Part shown: in pieces, positions 45,707-54,649 of the stretch
How the letters are laid out: each line of letters starts with the position of its first letter
How positions within the stretch are numbered: position 1 is the stretch's first letter
Source of the DNA: CAZPBN01 sp964584935
Lineage (GTDB): Bacteria; Acidobacteriota; Aminicenantia; Aminicenantales; Aminicenantaceae
Direction: 5' to 3'
Length of the DNA: 64,000 nucleotides
Assembly (NCBI GenBank): GCA_964584935.1
Contig: CAZPBN010000004.1
Location: 74,579-138,578, forward strand
The notes under the pieces: generated by a model
Seen by the model: the letters and a program-made list of their open reading frames with translations, nothing else
What the model was told of the DNA's origin: nothing
The model's database searches: none
Program-made: the position numbers and the translations under genes

Positions 45707-46129
45707 TCAAATATCAACCACAACCTGGACCATGAAATGTTCGTTACTTTCAATTTTCATTTCATTATAGGTTATAGCTTTAACTTCTCCGTATACATTA
45801 TATTTATCAGAATATTTATCTCCTTTAAAGTCAGAAGTTAAAGTAAATTCGCCTGCATTCTTTTTAATTTTTATATTATCCGGAGATTTTAAAATAAATC
45901 CTTTTGTTTCCAATAAATATATAATTTCTTCCAAAAAAGAGCATAATAGCTGAAACAAATCTTTTGCTTTTAAGTATACTTTTTTGGTTTGATTGGCTTC
46001 CACTTTTTCAATATCCCACATCAAAGAACTAACTGCAAGAGCCGCATTAAAAAAGGATTCTTCCAGTGAATCTCCAAACGCCTGGAATTTGGCATCTGCT
46101 GTGTGTTCAAGAAATTTGAATCTTTGCAT
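45707..46129 (-). CDS. Archease (RtcB activator)
   Basis: Archease of 140 residues, which promotes guanylylation and turnover of RtcB. FLEHTADAKFQAFGDSLEESFFNAALAV near the N-terminus holds the metal-binding Asp, and KAITYNEMKIE with a C-terminal VQVVVDI completes the family pattern. It precedes rtcB by nine bases in the same operon. Confidence 0.92.
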   Translation of the reverse strand: MQRFKFLEHTADAKFQAFGDSLEESFFNAALAVSSLMWDIEKVEANQTKKVYLKAKDLFQLLCSFLEEIIYLLETKGFILKSPDNIKIKKNAGEFTLTSDFKGDKYSDKYNVYGEVKAITYNEMKIESNEHFMVQVVVDI

Positions 46130-46338
46130 TTTTTTTATTATACCAATATTGTCCTTTCTAAAAAACTCAAATTTTTATAATTATTGTTCAGAAATTCCAT
46201 TTAAATTGATTCATAATACTGCACATCTTCTATATAAGAACAATTTGAGAAAATTCACATTAATATTTTATTTGACTGGATGATAAAATTTATTTAGACT
46301 CATTTTTAAACATGTAACTCAAATTAAAAGGTTTAATT

Positions 46339-47988
46339 ATGATAAAAAAACATCTGCTTTATTTTCTCACAATCACTTTATTTTTCACATTTTCAGTCTA
46401 TTTTTGTTTTTCATCCGATAGCCAACCGCTCACCAAAGCTGAAGAGAGTGAATACAAAGAAACATCACGATATACCGATGTTATGGGTTTCATTGAAAAG
46501 CTTCAGGAACAAAGTTCCCTCATTAGATTAGAAACCATTTGCGTAAGCACGGAAGGAAGGGAAATTCCACTTCTTATCATCGGTGATCCTCCTCCTTCCT
46601 CTCCCCTGGAACTCAATTATGATGATAGAGCTGTCATATACTTTCAGGCGAACATTCATGCTGGAGAAGTAGAGGGAAAGGAAGCTGCTCTCATGCTTGC
46701 CAGAGATCTGACAATAAATAAAGACCATCCTTATCTGGATAAACTGGTTGTGTTATTAGCTCCCATATTCAATGCTGATGGGAATGAAAAAATAAGTCCT
46801 GATAACCGCCGTTCGCAGGTTGGCCCGGAAAAAGGAGTGGGAATCCGGTATAATGGCCAGAATCTCGATCTCAACCGCGACGGACTGAAACTGGAAAGCC
46901 CTGAAGTCCGGGGACTTGTCAAGAATGTCATGAGCCGGTGGGATCCGGCTCTTGTTCTAGACAGCCATACACACAACGGCTCTTATCACCAAGAAGTTGT
47001 CACTTTTATGTGGTCAGTTAATCCTAATGGAGATACAACCCTTATCAACTATATGAGCAGCCAGTTCTATCCGGAGGTTAAAAATATGTTAGAAAAGAAA
47101 TACAATGTCATCAGCATTCCTCACGGAGATTTTATGAGTATAAAAGAGCCTGAAAAAGGCTGGAGGACTCTTGGTCCCCAGCCCCGCTATATAAGCAATT
47201 ATATTGGCTTACGAAACAGGCTGGGAATACTCAATGAAAATTATCCTTATGCAGACTTTAAAACCAGAGTTGTTTCCTGCCACAAGCTTTTTCACTCCAT
47301 ACTGGAATACTGCCACATCCATAAAGATGAAATTCTCAACCTTATCAGCGAATCGGATAAACGCACTGTCCAGAGAGGATTGAATCCCACAGAAGAAGAT
47401 AAATTCGCCACTGAGTATGATGTGAAGCCGCTCGAACAAGAAATCACTGTCCATGGCTACGAAATGGAGGTTGTCAATACCCCCCGAGGGTGGAGGAGAG
47501 CCAAGAAGCTTGATCAAAAAAGAAAATACACCATGCCCTTATACTGCGATTATTTCCCTAAAAAAACAATTCCATTCCCCTATGGTTATCTGATTCCTCT
47601 CCCTATCCCCGAAGTTAAAGAAAAACTCTTGGATCATGGAATAACAGTTGAAAAACTTAAAAAACCAGTAAAACTTGAAGTGGAAAAATTCATCGTCAAT
47701 GAGATCGAATCTTTGCAAAGAGCCTACCAGGGACATCATTTAAACAAAATAAAAGGTGAATATAAAATTGAGGAAATGGAATTTCCCGCAGGCACCTTGT
47801 TTATCGGAACTGCCCAACCTCTGGCTAATGTCGCTGCCTATCTTCTGGAACCTGAAAGTGACGACGGACTGCTTGTCTGGAATTTCTTTGACCGGTATAT
47901 TGTCCCTCAGTGGAGCCGTAGTCCTCAGGAGTATCCTGTCTACCGGCTTTTAAAACCGGCCAGTCTTGTTAAAAAAACAGTAAAATAA
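46339..47988 (+). CDS. M14 family zinc carboxypeptidase
   Basis: Secreted M14 peptidase of 549 residues with a signal peptide (about 1-26). H107 and E110 in NIHAGEVEGKEA are zinc ligands; NLDLNRDGLKL and LDSHTHNGSYHQ (H210/H212 region) supply the substrate arginine/asparagine and the third ligand. The catalytic domain is followed by a C-terminal region of about 200 residues without a clear family. It probably degrades peptides in the periplasm. It stands alone on the plus strand. Confidence 0.85.
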   Translation: MIKKHLLYFLTITLFFTFSVYFCFSSDSQPLTKAEESEYKETSRYTDVMGFIEKLQEQSSLIRLETICVSTEGREIPLLIIGDPPPSSPLELNYDDRAVIYFQANIHAGEVEGKEAALMLARDLTINKDHPYLDKLVVLLAPIFNADGNEKISPDNRRSQVGPEKGVGIRYNGQNLDLNRDGLKLESPEVRGLVKNVMSRWDPALVLDSHTHNGSYHQEVVTFMWSVNPNGDTTLINYMSSQFYPEVKNMLEKKYNVISIPHGDFMSIKEPEKGWRTLGPQPRYISNYIGLRNRLGILNENYPYADFKTRVVSCHKLFHSILEYCHIHKDEILNLISESDKRTVQRGLNPTEEDKFATEYDVKPLEQEITVHGYEMEVVNTPRGWRRAKKLDQKRKYTMPLYCDYFPKKTIPFPYGYLIPLPIPEVKEKLLDHGITVEKLKKPVKLEVEKFIVNEIESLQRAYQGHHLNKIKGEYKIEEMEFPAGTLFIGTAQPLANVAAYLLEPESDDGLLVWNFFDRYIVPQWSRSPQEYPVYRLLKPASLVKKTVK

Positions 47989-48040
47989 AAAGGATATCAT
48001 TTGAATATGGAAAGCTTCGGTCAGTAAAAATTTTTCCTAT

Positions 48041-48232
48041 TCACAATTCACTGATTATTTTATGAAAAAGCTGAGTAAATTTTTTAGATAGAGAATGATC
48101 AAATTCACCAAGCCATTTTTCAATATAGGACTTATCATAAACAGGGTTTTTCAAAATAATAATTCGTATATCTTCTAAATCCCTGGCAATCCGCTTAATC
48201 AGTTTTTGGAATACTGTTAACAATCCTCGCAA
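48041..48232 (-). pseudogene. Internally deleted AbiEii-like nucleotidyltransferase remnant
   Basis: Frame of 63 codons. The beginning (VFQKLIKRIARDL) resembles the first helix of MNT/AbiEii-type nucleotidyltransferases, whose GG...AxxxY and DxD core should follow. Instead it goes straight to DLEDIRIIILKN...YIEKWLGEFDHSL, which looks like the C-terminal end of such proteins. The simplest reading is an in-frame deletion of the catalytic core. Its start overlaps the upstream small gene by 38 bases. Family placement is from remembered patterns and needs a search. Confidence 0.4.
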
Positions 48233-48404
48233 TCCGAATATCAGTCTCTAATCCTTCTAAAGGTTGTTTCAGCGGTAAAACACCCAACTCAACGGCCTCA
48301 GCAAGAAGAGCCTCAATTATGGAGAAATTATGTTCAATGTTGATATCTTTTTCTTTCTTATATTTTTTTTCAAACTGACGGATTTTCTTCTGATTCTTAA
48401 TCAT
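48195..48404 (-). CDS. Small conserved protein of the AbiEii-partner type
   Basis: Soluble protein of 69 residues: basic N-terminus, HNFSIIEALLAEAVELGVLP, then PLEGLETDIRIARIVNS. This pattern is shared by small proteins usually encoded just upstream of AbiEii-like nucleotidyltransferases, and a degraded gene of that sort follows here. It could be the antitoxin-like member of the pair. The gene appears intact. Confidence 0.5.
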   Translation of the reverse strand: MIKNQKKIRQFEKKYKKEKDINIEHNFSIIEALLAEAVELGVLPLKQPLEGLETDIRIARIVNSIPKTD

Positions 48405-48590
48405 TCGAATAAGATTATATCATATAACTGATGTTTAAGACATAAATAATAAAATCTATCTTTTCTTCAATCTCTGAATCCATTATCTCCACAATTTATT
48501 TTGATTGAAATATTTCTTATCGTGTGATAGATGTATTTATCTTGCTTGATTAGTCAATCAATGGAATAATCGATCATTAACTATTTATAA

Positions 48591-49808
48591 ATGAATAAAT
48601 CCATTCACAAACCGGATTCAGACAACAAAGTATATGTGATTCCATGCAACCATTATAACAAGACCAAAGAAAAATTAGCTGAATTGTTCAACATGATGGG
48701 AGGAATCAAACAATTTGTGAAAGCCGGGGAAAAAATTGTTCTCAAACCGAATCTCCTCATGCCCGCAAATCCAGAAAAAGCAGTGACCACTCATCCTTCT
48801 GTTTTAGAAGCACTGGGATCCCTGGTGCAATCTCAAAACACAAAGCCTGTGATCGCGGACAGCCCCGGTTCAGGATATGCCTATACCCAACAAATATTAA
48901 AAAAACTGTACACAAAATGCGGAATCAAACAGGCAGCCCAAAACTCAGGAATTCCTCTCAACTATGATACTTCCTACGAATCAATTTTTTTTCCGGAAGG
49001 AAAACTGATAAAACGCTTTGAGGTCATAAAACCTGTAGTAGAATCTGATGCTGTATTCAATCTATGCAAGCTCAAAACACACACATTTATGATAATAACA
49101 GGAGCCATAAAAAACATTTTCGGCGTTATTCCAGGAAGAACAAAACCAGGGTATCACGCCAAGCTCAATGACACAGCCTACTTCGCCAGCATGCTTCTCG
49201 ATCTGGCAGCTTATATAAAACCACGTCTATCCATTATGGATGCCGTCATCGGTATGGAAGGAAATGGTCCAAGTGCCGGCAATCCAGTAAAAATAGGATA
49301 TCTTCTTGCCTCCACGAATCCTCTGGTTTTAGATCTCATAGCAGGGGAAATCACCGGACTTCCCAGAGAAAAAAATCCGGTTCTCATCGAAGCCCAAAAA
49401 AGAAATTGGATTCCCTATAGTTCTGAAGAAATTGAAATAATCGGATCCAATCTTGAAGAGCTCCGCATTCCTGGCTTTAAACTTCCTGAAACTGTCGTCA
49501 AAGGTTCTGGTTTTGATATGATTCCCTCATTTCTTTCCCGGATAGCTAATTCTATTGCCAAAAGCGCCACCTCACTCAAACCCCGAATCAATAAGAATAA
49601 GTGCACGGGATGCGGAACATGCCGGGATGCTTGCCCTGTGAAAGCAATAAATATCATCGATGAACAATATGCTCACATTAATACAAAAGAGTGCATCCGG
49701 TGTTACTGCTGTCATGAGATGTGCGAATACCAAGCCGTAGATCTCCACAAAAATTTGCTGTATCGATTAGCGAACCGTGCTGAGTCCTTCAGTTGTGCTT
49801 CGCAATAA
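48591..49808 (+). CDS. DUF362 protein with C-terminal 2[4Fe-4S] ferredoxin domain
   Basis: Protein of 405 residues. The N-terminal DUF362 part (about 1-310) contains KPNLLMPANPEKAVTTHPSV and KLKTHTFMIITGAIKN. The C-terminus has two four-cysteine clusters, CTGCGTCRDACPVKAI and CIRCYCCHEMC, each fit for a [4Fe-4S] centre. An electron-transfer role in the cytoplasm is likely; the reaction is unknown. The surrounding genes give no pathway hint. Confidence 0.85.
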   Translation: MNKSIHKPDSDNKVYVIPCNHYNKTKEKLAELFNMMGGIKQFVKAGEKIVLKPNLLMPANPEKAVTTHPSVLEALGSLVQSQNTKPVIADSPGSGYAYTQQILKKLYTKCGIKQAAQNSGIPLNYDTSYESIFFPEGKLIKRFEVIKPVVESDAVFNLCKLKTHTFMIITGAIKNIFGVIPGRTKPGYHAKLNDTAYFASMLLDLAAYIKPRLSIMDAVIGMEGNGPSAGNPVKIGYLLASTNPLVLDLIAGEITGLPREKNPVLIEAQKRNWIPYSSEEIEIIGSNLEELRIPGFKLPETVVKGSGFDMIPSFLSRIANSIAKSATSLKPRINKNKCTGCGTCRDACPVKAINIIDEQYAHINTKECIRCYCCHEMCEYQAVDLHKNLLYRLANRAESFSCASQ

Positions 49809-50093
49809 GTATGATACATACGGAATTGGCATGAACAATGCCTCTGTGGTGCTGCGCTTCGAACATCATAGAGATGACGTGCTTTCTATGCGTTCCCTTG
49901 AGTATAGTGATCTGATTCCTTCAATCAAGCCATTACTAATTTCGTAAACGAGGACTCATTTCAAAAAAGTTTTTTTTTCGGATTTTTTTTTCTTTTATCT
50001 TAGGGGGGTTTAAGACTATAATATTTCTTTGCTTTTGAGATTTTTTTTAGTGATAATCTCATTCAACGAGTATCCATTTAAGAGAGAGTGGTT
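49809..50093 (+). other. Intergenic region without a recognised gene
   Basis: About 285 bases. A weak GGCAT/ATGCC hairpin (about 49828-49842) and a T-rich block before the next gene are the only structure. A plus-strand frame stays open for roughly 55 codons after the DUF362 stop but shows no protein-like features. Confidence 0.3.
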
Positions 50094-50846
50094 ATGACAA
50101 AACAAACATCAGTATTAAAAATTTTTATCTTTTCTTTCTCAGCATTCATTCTCCTTTATCAAAGTCTTCCCGCGGATTCTTATGAAAAAGATATTCTTGT
50201 CAAAAAAATACATGAAAAAATGGAGTCTTTCGAAAAATTTGATAGCTGGAAGGCTTTTGTGGTGAGTAAACAAACAAAAATGAATCGAAACTGGGAACCC
50301 AAGGAAATAACAGAAATACAAAAGAACGTAAAGGTCAATAACGGGCAAAGAACAGAAGAAATCAAACTGGTTACTGAAACCAAAAGAGGAAAATCAAAAG
50401 ATATTACGGAAAAGTACAAGGAAAAAGCAGCAAAAGAAAAAGACGATAATAATAATAAAAGAAGTCTCGAAATTTCTACAGATGAGATATTTCCATTTGA
50501 TGAGGAAAAAAGAAAAAATTATGAATTTTCCCTTTTAAAAGACTCCACAATTAACGATATTCCCGTATTTGTCCTGGAAGCTCATCCGAAATCTGAAGCT
50601 GAAAATTTATGGGAGGGCAAATACTATATTGATAAGGACAATTATCATATCATAAAAGTTGATCTGACCCCTTCTATAAAACACAAGTTGATCAAGGAAT
50701 TTTCTATGCAGTTAGACTTTCAGGTATTTGATAATAAATACCACATGATAAAAAGTTCTCGAGTAAAAATTGACGGAGGCATTTTTATTAAGCATTTCAG
50801 AATGATCACTGAAGAAGAATACTTTGATTTTAAAGTGATTGAATAA
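50094..50846 (+). CDS. Secreted protein of unknown function
   Basis: Exported protein of 250 residues with a signal peptide (about 1-26, ending LPADS). A charged, lysine/glutamate-rich middle (about 75-125) is followed by a beta-rich C-terminal part with VFVLEAHPKSEAENLWEGKYYIDKDNYHIIKVDLTP. This resembles the outer-membrane lipoprotein-sorting (LolA/LolB-like) fold, but the match is loose. ATG 50094 follows AGAGAGAG; a GTG lies six bases upstream. It is 66 bases from the BNR protein and may share its transcript. Confidence 0.5.
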   Translation: MTKQTSVLKIFIFSFSAFILLYQSLPADSYEKDILVKKIHEKMESFEKFDSWKAFVVSKQTKMNRNWEPKEITEIQKNVKVNNGQRTEEIKLVTETKRGKSKDITEKYKEKAAKEKDDNNNKRSLEISTDEIFPFDEEKRKNYEFSLLKDSTINDIPVFVLEAHPKSEAENLWEGKYYIDKDNYHIIKVDLTPSIKHKLIKEFSMQLDFQVFDNKYHMIKSSRVKIDGGIFIKHFRMITEEEYFDFKVIE

Positions 50847-50912
50847 ATAAAAAAGAATATTTTAATCTCAAAAAAAAATGTTTCTATTCAATCAACAAAT
50901 AAGGAGGATTCA

Positions 50913-53585
50913 TTGAACCATTTCTTACAAAGGCTTTTAAAAATATTGGTCATAGTCCTTATCATTAATCTGATTGGGATTTTCCCAGTGTTTTCGGCTG
51001 ATTCCAACATAGAGGAACTAATTAAGCTTTATAAATGGAGAGAAATAGGACCAGCCAATTGCGGCGGGCGCATCACCGACATCGAAGCAGTGGAAGACAA
51101 TCCTATCATAATCTATGCCGGCGCTGCCACAGGCGGTCTCTGGAAAACCACAAACGCAGGCATCACCTGGAAACCTATTTTTGATGACCAACCCAATGCC
51201 TCAATCGGAGACATCGGGCTTTCATCCTCAAATCCCGATATCCTCTATATAGGGACTGGAGAAGCCAATAACCGCAACAGTTCACCCTGGGGTAGCGGTG
51301 TTTTTAAAACCACAGATGCCGGAGAAACCTGGACATTTGTCGGATTGAAAGAGACCCACCATATCGGTAGAATTTTAATCCATCCGGAAAATCCGGATAT
51401 TGTCTATGTCGCTGCTCTTGGTCATCTCTGGGGCAAAAATCCGGAACGGGGAGTTTTCAAGACGGTAGACGGAGGGAAAACCTGGAACAAGGTGTTGTAT
51501 CTCGATGACCGAACCGGTGTGACAGACCTTGCTATGGATCCTGAAAACTTCAATATCCTTTATGCGGCTGCTCATGAAAGGATGCGTGATCATTTTGACG
51601 CGGGGGATCCGGCTAACCAATGGGGACCTAAAGCCGGAATCTACATCACCACAGATGCCGGCGAGAACTGGACAAAATCGACCAAAGGTCTTCCCACTGA
51701 GGAAATGGGGCGTAGCGGTCTGAGCACAGCCAGGACAGAACCTGGAACGGTCTATGCCCTTGTGAGCACAAAAAAGACTCGTTACCGAAAGCGGGCAACC
51801 ATCCATAAATATGAAAAACTCGATCCCAACCTGGGAGGTGTATTCAGATCAGATGATTACGGAAAGACATGGAAACAGAAGAACATCTATCAAAACAGGC
51901 CTTCCTATTACAGCCAGATCAGAGTTGATCCCAACGATGAAAATGTTATCTGGTTATGTGGTTCACCGTTGGGATATTCCGACGATGGAGGGACCACTAT
52001 AAAAACAGGTCATTCTGTTCAGGGTCGAACTCATATTGACTATCATGCGATCTGGATAGATCCCCGTAATTCCGATCATGTGATAACTGGAGGGGACGGA
52101 GGAATCAACATCACCTATGACCGGGGCAAAAACTGGGAAGTTCTAACCAATATAGGACTCGCCCAGTTCTATGCGATTGCTGCAGATATGCGGAAGCCTT
52201 ACTACGTCTACGGAGGACTCCAGGACAATGGAAATTGGGGAGGCCCCAGCCGCTCACGCCGGAATTCCGGTATTGTTAATGCCGACTGGTTTCCTCTTAG
52301 CAATGCCGATGGTTTTTTTTGTCAAGTGGATCCACTCGATTATAAAACAGTTTATTTTGAGACTCAATCAGGATTTCTTCGCCGAATGGATCTGGCTACT
52401 GGCGAAACAGAGTTCATCCGGCCCAGGCCACCCAAACCTAAAAAAGGAGAAAAACGGGAAATGTACCGGTTTGACTGGAACGCCCCCCTACTTCTTTCTC
52501 CTCATAATCATCATACTCTATATTTTGGAGGGAACAAGCTTTTCAAATCAGTGGATAAAGGAAACAAATGGAAGATAATCAGTCCCGATCTGACTTCAAA
52601 TCCAGAATCCCGTGTGACGGCTATTGTCTCTATCGATGAATCACCAATGGTTCCGGGTGTAATTTGGGTCGGCACAAATGATGGAAACGTCTATCTAACC
52701 AGAAATGACGGTGCGAATTGGATTCTCCTCAATGAAAATATTAAAAATGCGCCCAAAAATTATTGGGTTAAACGAATCGAAGCGTCCCATCACGAAACAG
52801 GGCGTGCCTATCTTGTTTTTGATGGCCATCGTCACGATGATATGAATCCCTATATATATGTCACCAATGATTATGGGAACACCTGGAAAAAGATATCCAG
52901 TGGTCTTCCGGAAGGCTCCGTCTATGTTGTCCGGGAAGATCATAAGAACCCAAATCTACTCTTTGCAGGAACTGAATTTGCCATTTATATCTCTTTAGAC
53001 AGAGGAGAAAACTGGTTTCGTTTTATGAATGGATTCCCCACTGTTCCTGTTCATGATCTGCTCATCCATCCCCGCGAAAACGATCTGATTGCCGGCACTC
53101 ATGGCCGGGGCATTTGGATCATTGATAATATCACTCTTCTTCAACAAATGACATCTGAAATAAGAGAAAAAGATATTCACTTATTCGAGATTCGTCCTGA
53201 AATTCTTTGGAACCATGGTTATGAATGGCGCTGGGTCTCAGACAAGCGTTTTTTCAGACGAAATCCTCCGACCGGTTCGAGTATTTATTACTATCTTAAA
53301 ACAGACCAAAAAGAACCAGTGGAAATAGAAATTGTGAATATCTCCGGTGAAGCCATAAGAAATCTGAGAGGATCCAAAAATGCAGGTTTCCATAAGGTTT
53401 TCTGGAATTTCAGGAAAAATCCGCCCGAAACCAAGAAGCCCAAATCATATCAGAGTATGTATTATAAACGGCTCCCTCCCCTAGTCAGCCCAGGAACGTA
53501 TATTGTCAAGCTCAAATCGGGAAATAAAACTCTATCCACCAAGCTGTTTTTTGATAATGATAACCCGGGTTACATTGGAAGATAA
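50913..53585 (+). CDS. Sortilin/VPS10-like BNR-repeat protein
   Basis: Large exported protein (890 residues) with a signal peptide (about 1-28). It has many BNR/Asp-box units of the S/T-x-D/N-x-G-x-T/N-W type, e.g. TTNAGITWK, TTDAGETWT, TVDGGKTWN, TTDAGENWT, SDDYGKTWK, arranged as beta-propeller blades like VPS10 or glycosyl-hydrolase-like BNR proteins. A C-terminal beta domain with FHKVFWNFRKNPPE follows. Translation starts at TTG 50913, decided by AAGGAGG at 50901-50907. The substrate is unknown; cell-surface or periplasmic. Confidence 0.8.
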   Translation: MNHFLQRLLKILVIVLIINLIGIFPVFSADSNIEELIKLYKWREIGPANCGGRITDIEAVEDNPIIIYAGAATGGLWKTTNAGITWKPIFDDQPNASIGDIGLSSSNPDILYIGTGEANNRNSSPWGSGVFKTTDAGETWTFVGLKETHHIGRILIHPENPDIVYVAALGHLWGKNPERGVFKTVDGGKTWNKVLYLDDRTGVTDLAMDPENFNILYAAAHERMRDHFDAGDPANQWGPKAGIYITTDAGENWTKSTKGLPTEEMGRSGLSTARTEPGTVYALVSTKKTRYRKRATIHKYEKLDPNLGGVFRSDDYGKTWKQKNIYQNRPSYYSQIRVDPNDENVIWLCGSPLGYSDDGGTTIKTGHSVQGRTHIDYHAIWIDPRNSDHVITGGDGGINITYDRGKNWEVLTNIGLAQFYAIAADMRKPYYVYGGLQDNGNWGGPSRSRRNSGIVNADWFPLSNADGFFCQVDPLDYKTVYFETQSGFLRRMDLATGETEFIRPRPPKPKKGEKREMYRFDWNAPLLLSPHNHHTLYFGGNKLFKSVDKGNKWKIISPDLTSNPESRVTAIVSIDESPMVPGVIWVGTNDGNVYLTRNDGANWILLNENIKNAPKNYWVKRIEASHHETGRAYLVFDGHRHDDMNPYIYVTNDYGNTWKKISSGLPEGSVYVVREDHKNPNLLFAGTEFAIYISLDRGENWFRFMNGFPTVPVHDLLIHPRENDLIAGTHGRGIWIIDNITLLQQMTSEIREKDIHLFEIRPEILWNHGYEWRWVSDKRFFRRNPPTGSSIYYYLKTDQKEPVEIEIVNISGEAIRNLRGSKNAGFHKVFWNFRKNPPETKKPKSYQSMYYKRLPPLVSPGTYIVKLKSGNKTLSTKLFFDNDNPGYIGR

Positions 53586-53622
53586 ACTGTCATTCTTTTT
53601 ACTTTGAATATAAGGATGAAAT

Positions 53623-54294
53623 TTAATAGCCCACACCTATCATAAACACAAAGGCTCTGTTTTTTATAGAATTGGAGCCTTCAGGGTCTATATAAAGATT
53701 TATCAATCCTAGACTGTATCGGGACTCCAGTATTAATTTTGTATTCTCAAAAATAAATTTAACTTCAATCCCGAAGACAGCTCCAAGATCATAATCTTTG
53801 ATTGTATCAATCATTTCTTCTTCTTCGTATTCTCCGAGGACGTTCCCTTCACTGTCTTCAACCGTTGTCCTTGTTCTTCCCATAGATTTAATTTTAAAAG
53901 CTCCGTAGGGACCTGCATAAATCCCCGGAACAATCTTCTTCCCGGCTATATTCAGCATCAATAAGACAGGAACTTCAAGATAATCATGTTTAGCTGTGAA
54001 TTCTATTTTATACAAATCTCCCATATATTCAATGGATTCAAGATATCTGGCTCCCTTCATCGAATAATAAATTTCAGTCTGGATATCAAAAATTTCTGAT
54101 AGTTCAAAATTGAAATATCCTCCGCCGTAACCGGTGTATCTGCTTTTCCATTCTCCCTCTGGTGCATAGGACCCTTTCAAAGTAATATTCGGAATGCAAA
54201 GTCCAGCTTTAATACCGACTTCAGCATTGGCATTATTTAAACCACATACAAAAAGAATAAAAATCACTATAGAAAAAACAATACCCTTCTTCAC
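53623..54294 (-). CDS. Outer-membrane beta-barrel (porin-like) protein
   Basis: Exported protein of 223 residues with a signal peptide (about 1-24, NNANA). VGIKAGLCIPNITLKG, GGGYFNFELSEIFDIQTEIYYSMKGA, and a terminal FVFMIGVGY are barrel strands; the ending in an aromatic residue fits outer-membrane insertion. It resembles OMP_b-brl_2 proteins. It is convergent with the BNR gene and stands alone. Confidence 0.72.
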   Translation of the reverse strand: MKKGIVFSIVIFILFVCGLNNANAEVGIKAGLCIPNITLKGSYAPEGEWKSRYTGYGGGYFNFELSEIFDIQTEIYYSMKGARYLESIEYMGDLYKIEFTAKHDYLEVPVLLMLNIAGKKIVPGIYAGPYGAFKIKSMGRTRTTVEDSEGNVLGEYEEEEMIDTIKDYDLGAVFGIEVKFIFENTKLILESRYSLGLINLYIDPEGSNSIKNRAFVFMIGVGY

Positions 54295-54649
54295 TCTTTC
54301 CTCCTTTTATTTCTTCTCAATTTTTTACACACTAAAATGAATTATCATGATTGTTCATCAGGAGTCTTTAATTTCACCCTAACACACTTATTAAAATTAA
54401 TCAAAGACATAAAATATGAAGTTCCCCTATTTTTAAATTTCCAATATAAACATAAAAAGCAACAAACATTGAGGGGTTCTGTCACGGCTCTTTCCCATCC
54501 GTCTTCGCCAATAGAACAGACAAACAAGCTGATTCGTCAGCCTGCTGATTTTTTACCTGAAGGGTGGCCCCGATCCCCGCCTCGGGCTTCATAATTGCAA
54601 AAAAGGACCGTTTTGGAAACAGTCTCTACAATTCCATAAATATTCGTTT
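54295..54649. other. Intergenic region with GC-rich repeats
   Basis: A 355-bp gap. It holds the repeat segment near 54569-54594 and a hairpin segment (about 54599-54643) resembling 29823-29866. A 60-codon minus-strand frame (54345-54527) shows no family and no ribosome-binding site, so it is not called. Confidence 0.55.
54565..54643 (+). repeat. GC-rich REP-like repeat plus hairpin unit
   Basis: CCCCGATCCCCGCCTCGGGC followed by TTCATAA matches the unit at 9187-9203. Downstream, GCAAAAAAGGACCGTTTTGG and AAACAGTCTCTACAATT parallel the interior of the MITE-like element at 29823-29866. Confidence 0.55.

Noticed and set aside
49828..49842. Terminator after the DUF362 gene
   Set aside because: The GGCAT/ATGCC stem is only five pairs and no T-run follows directly.
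54345..54527. 60-codon minus-strand ORF in the gap before the OMP gene
   Set aside because: No ribosome-binding site and no family-like pattern; it lies next to repeat sequence.
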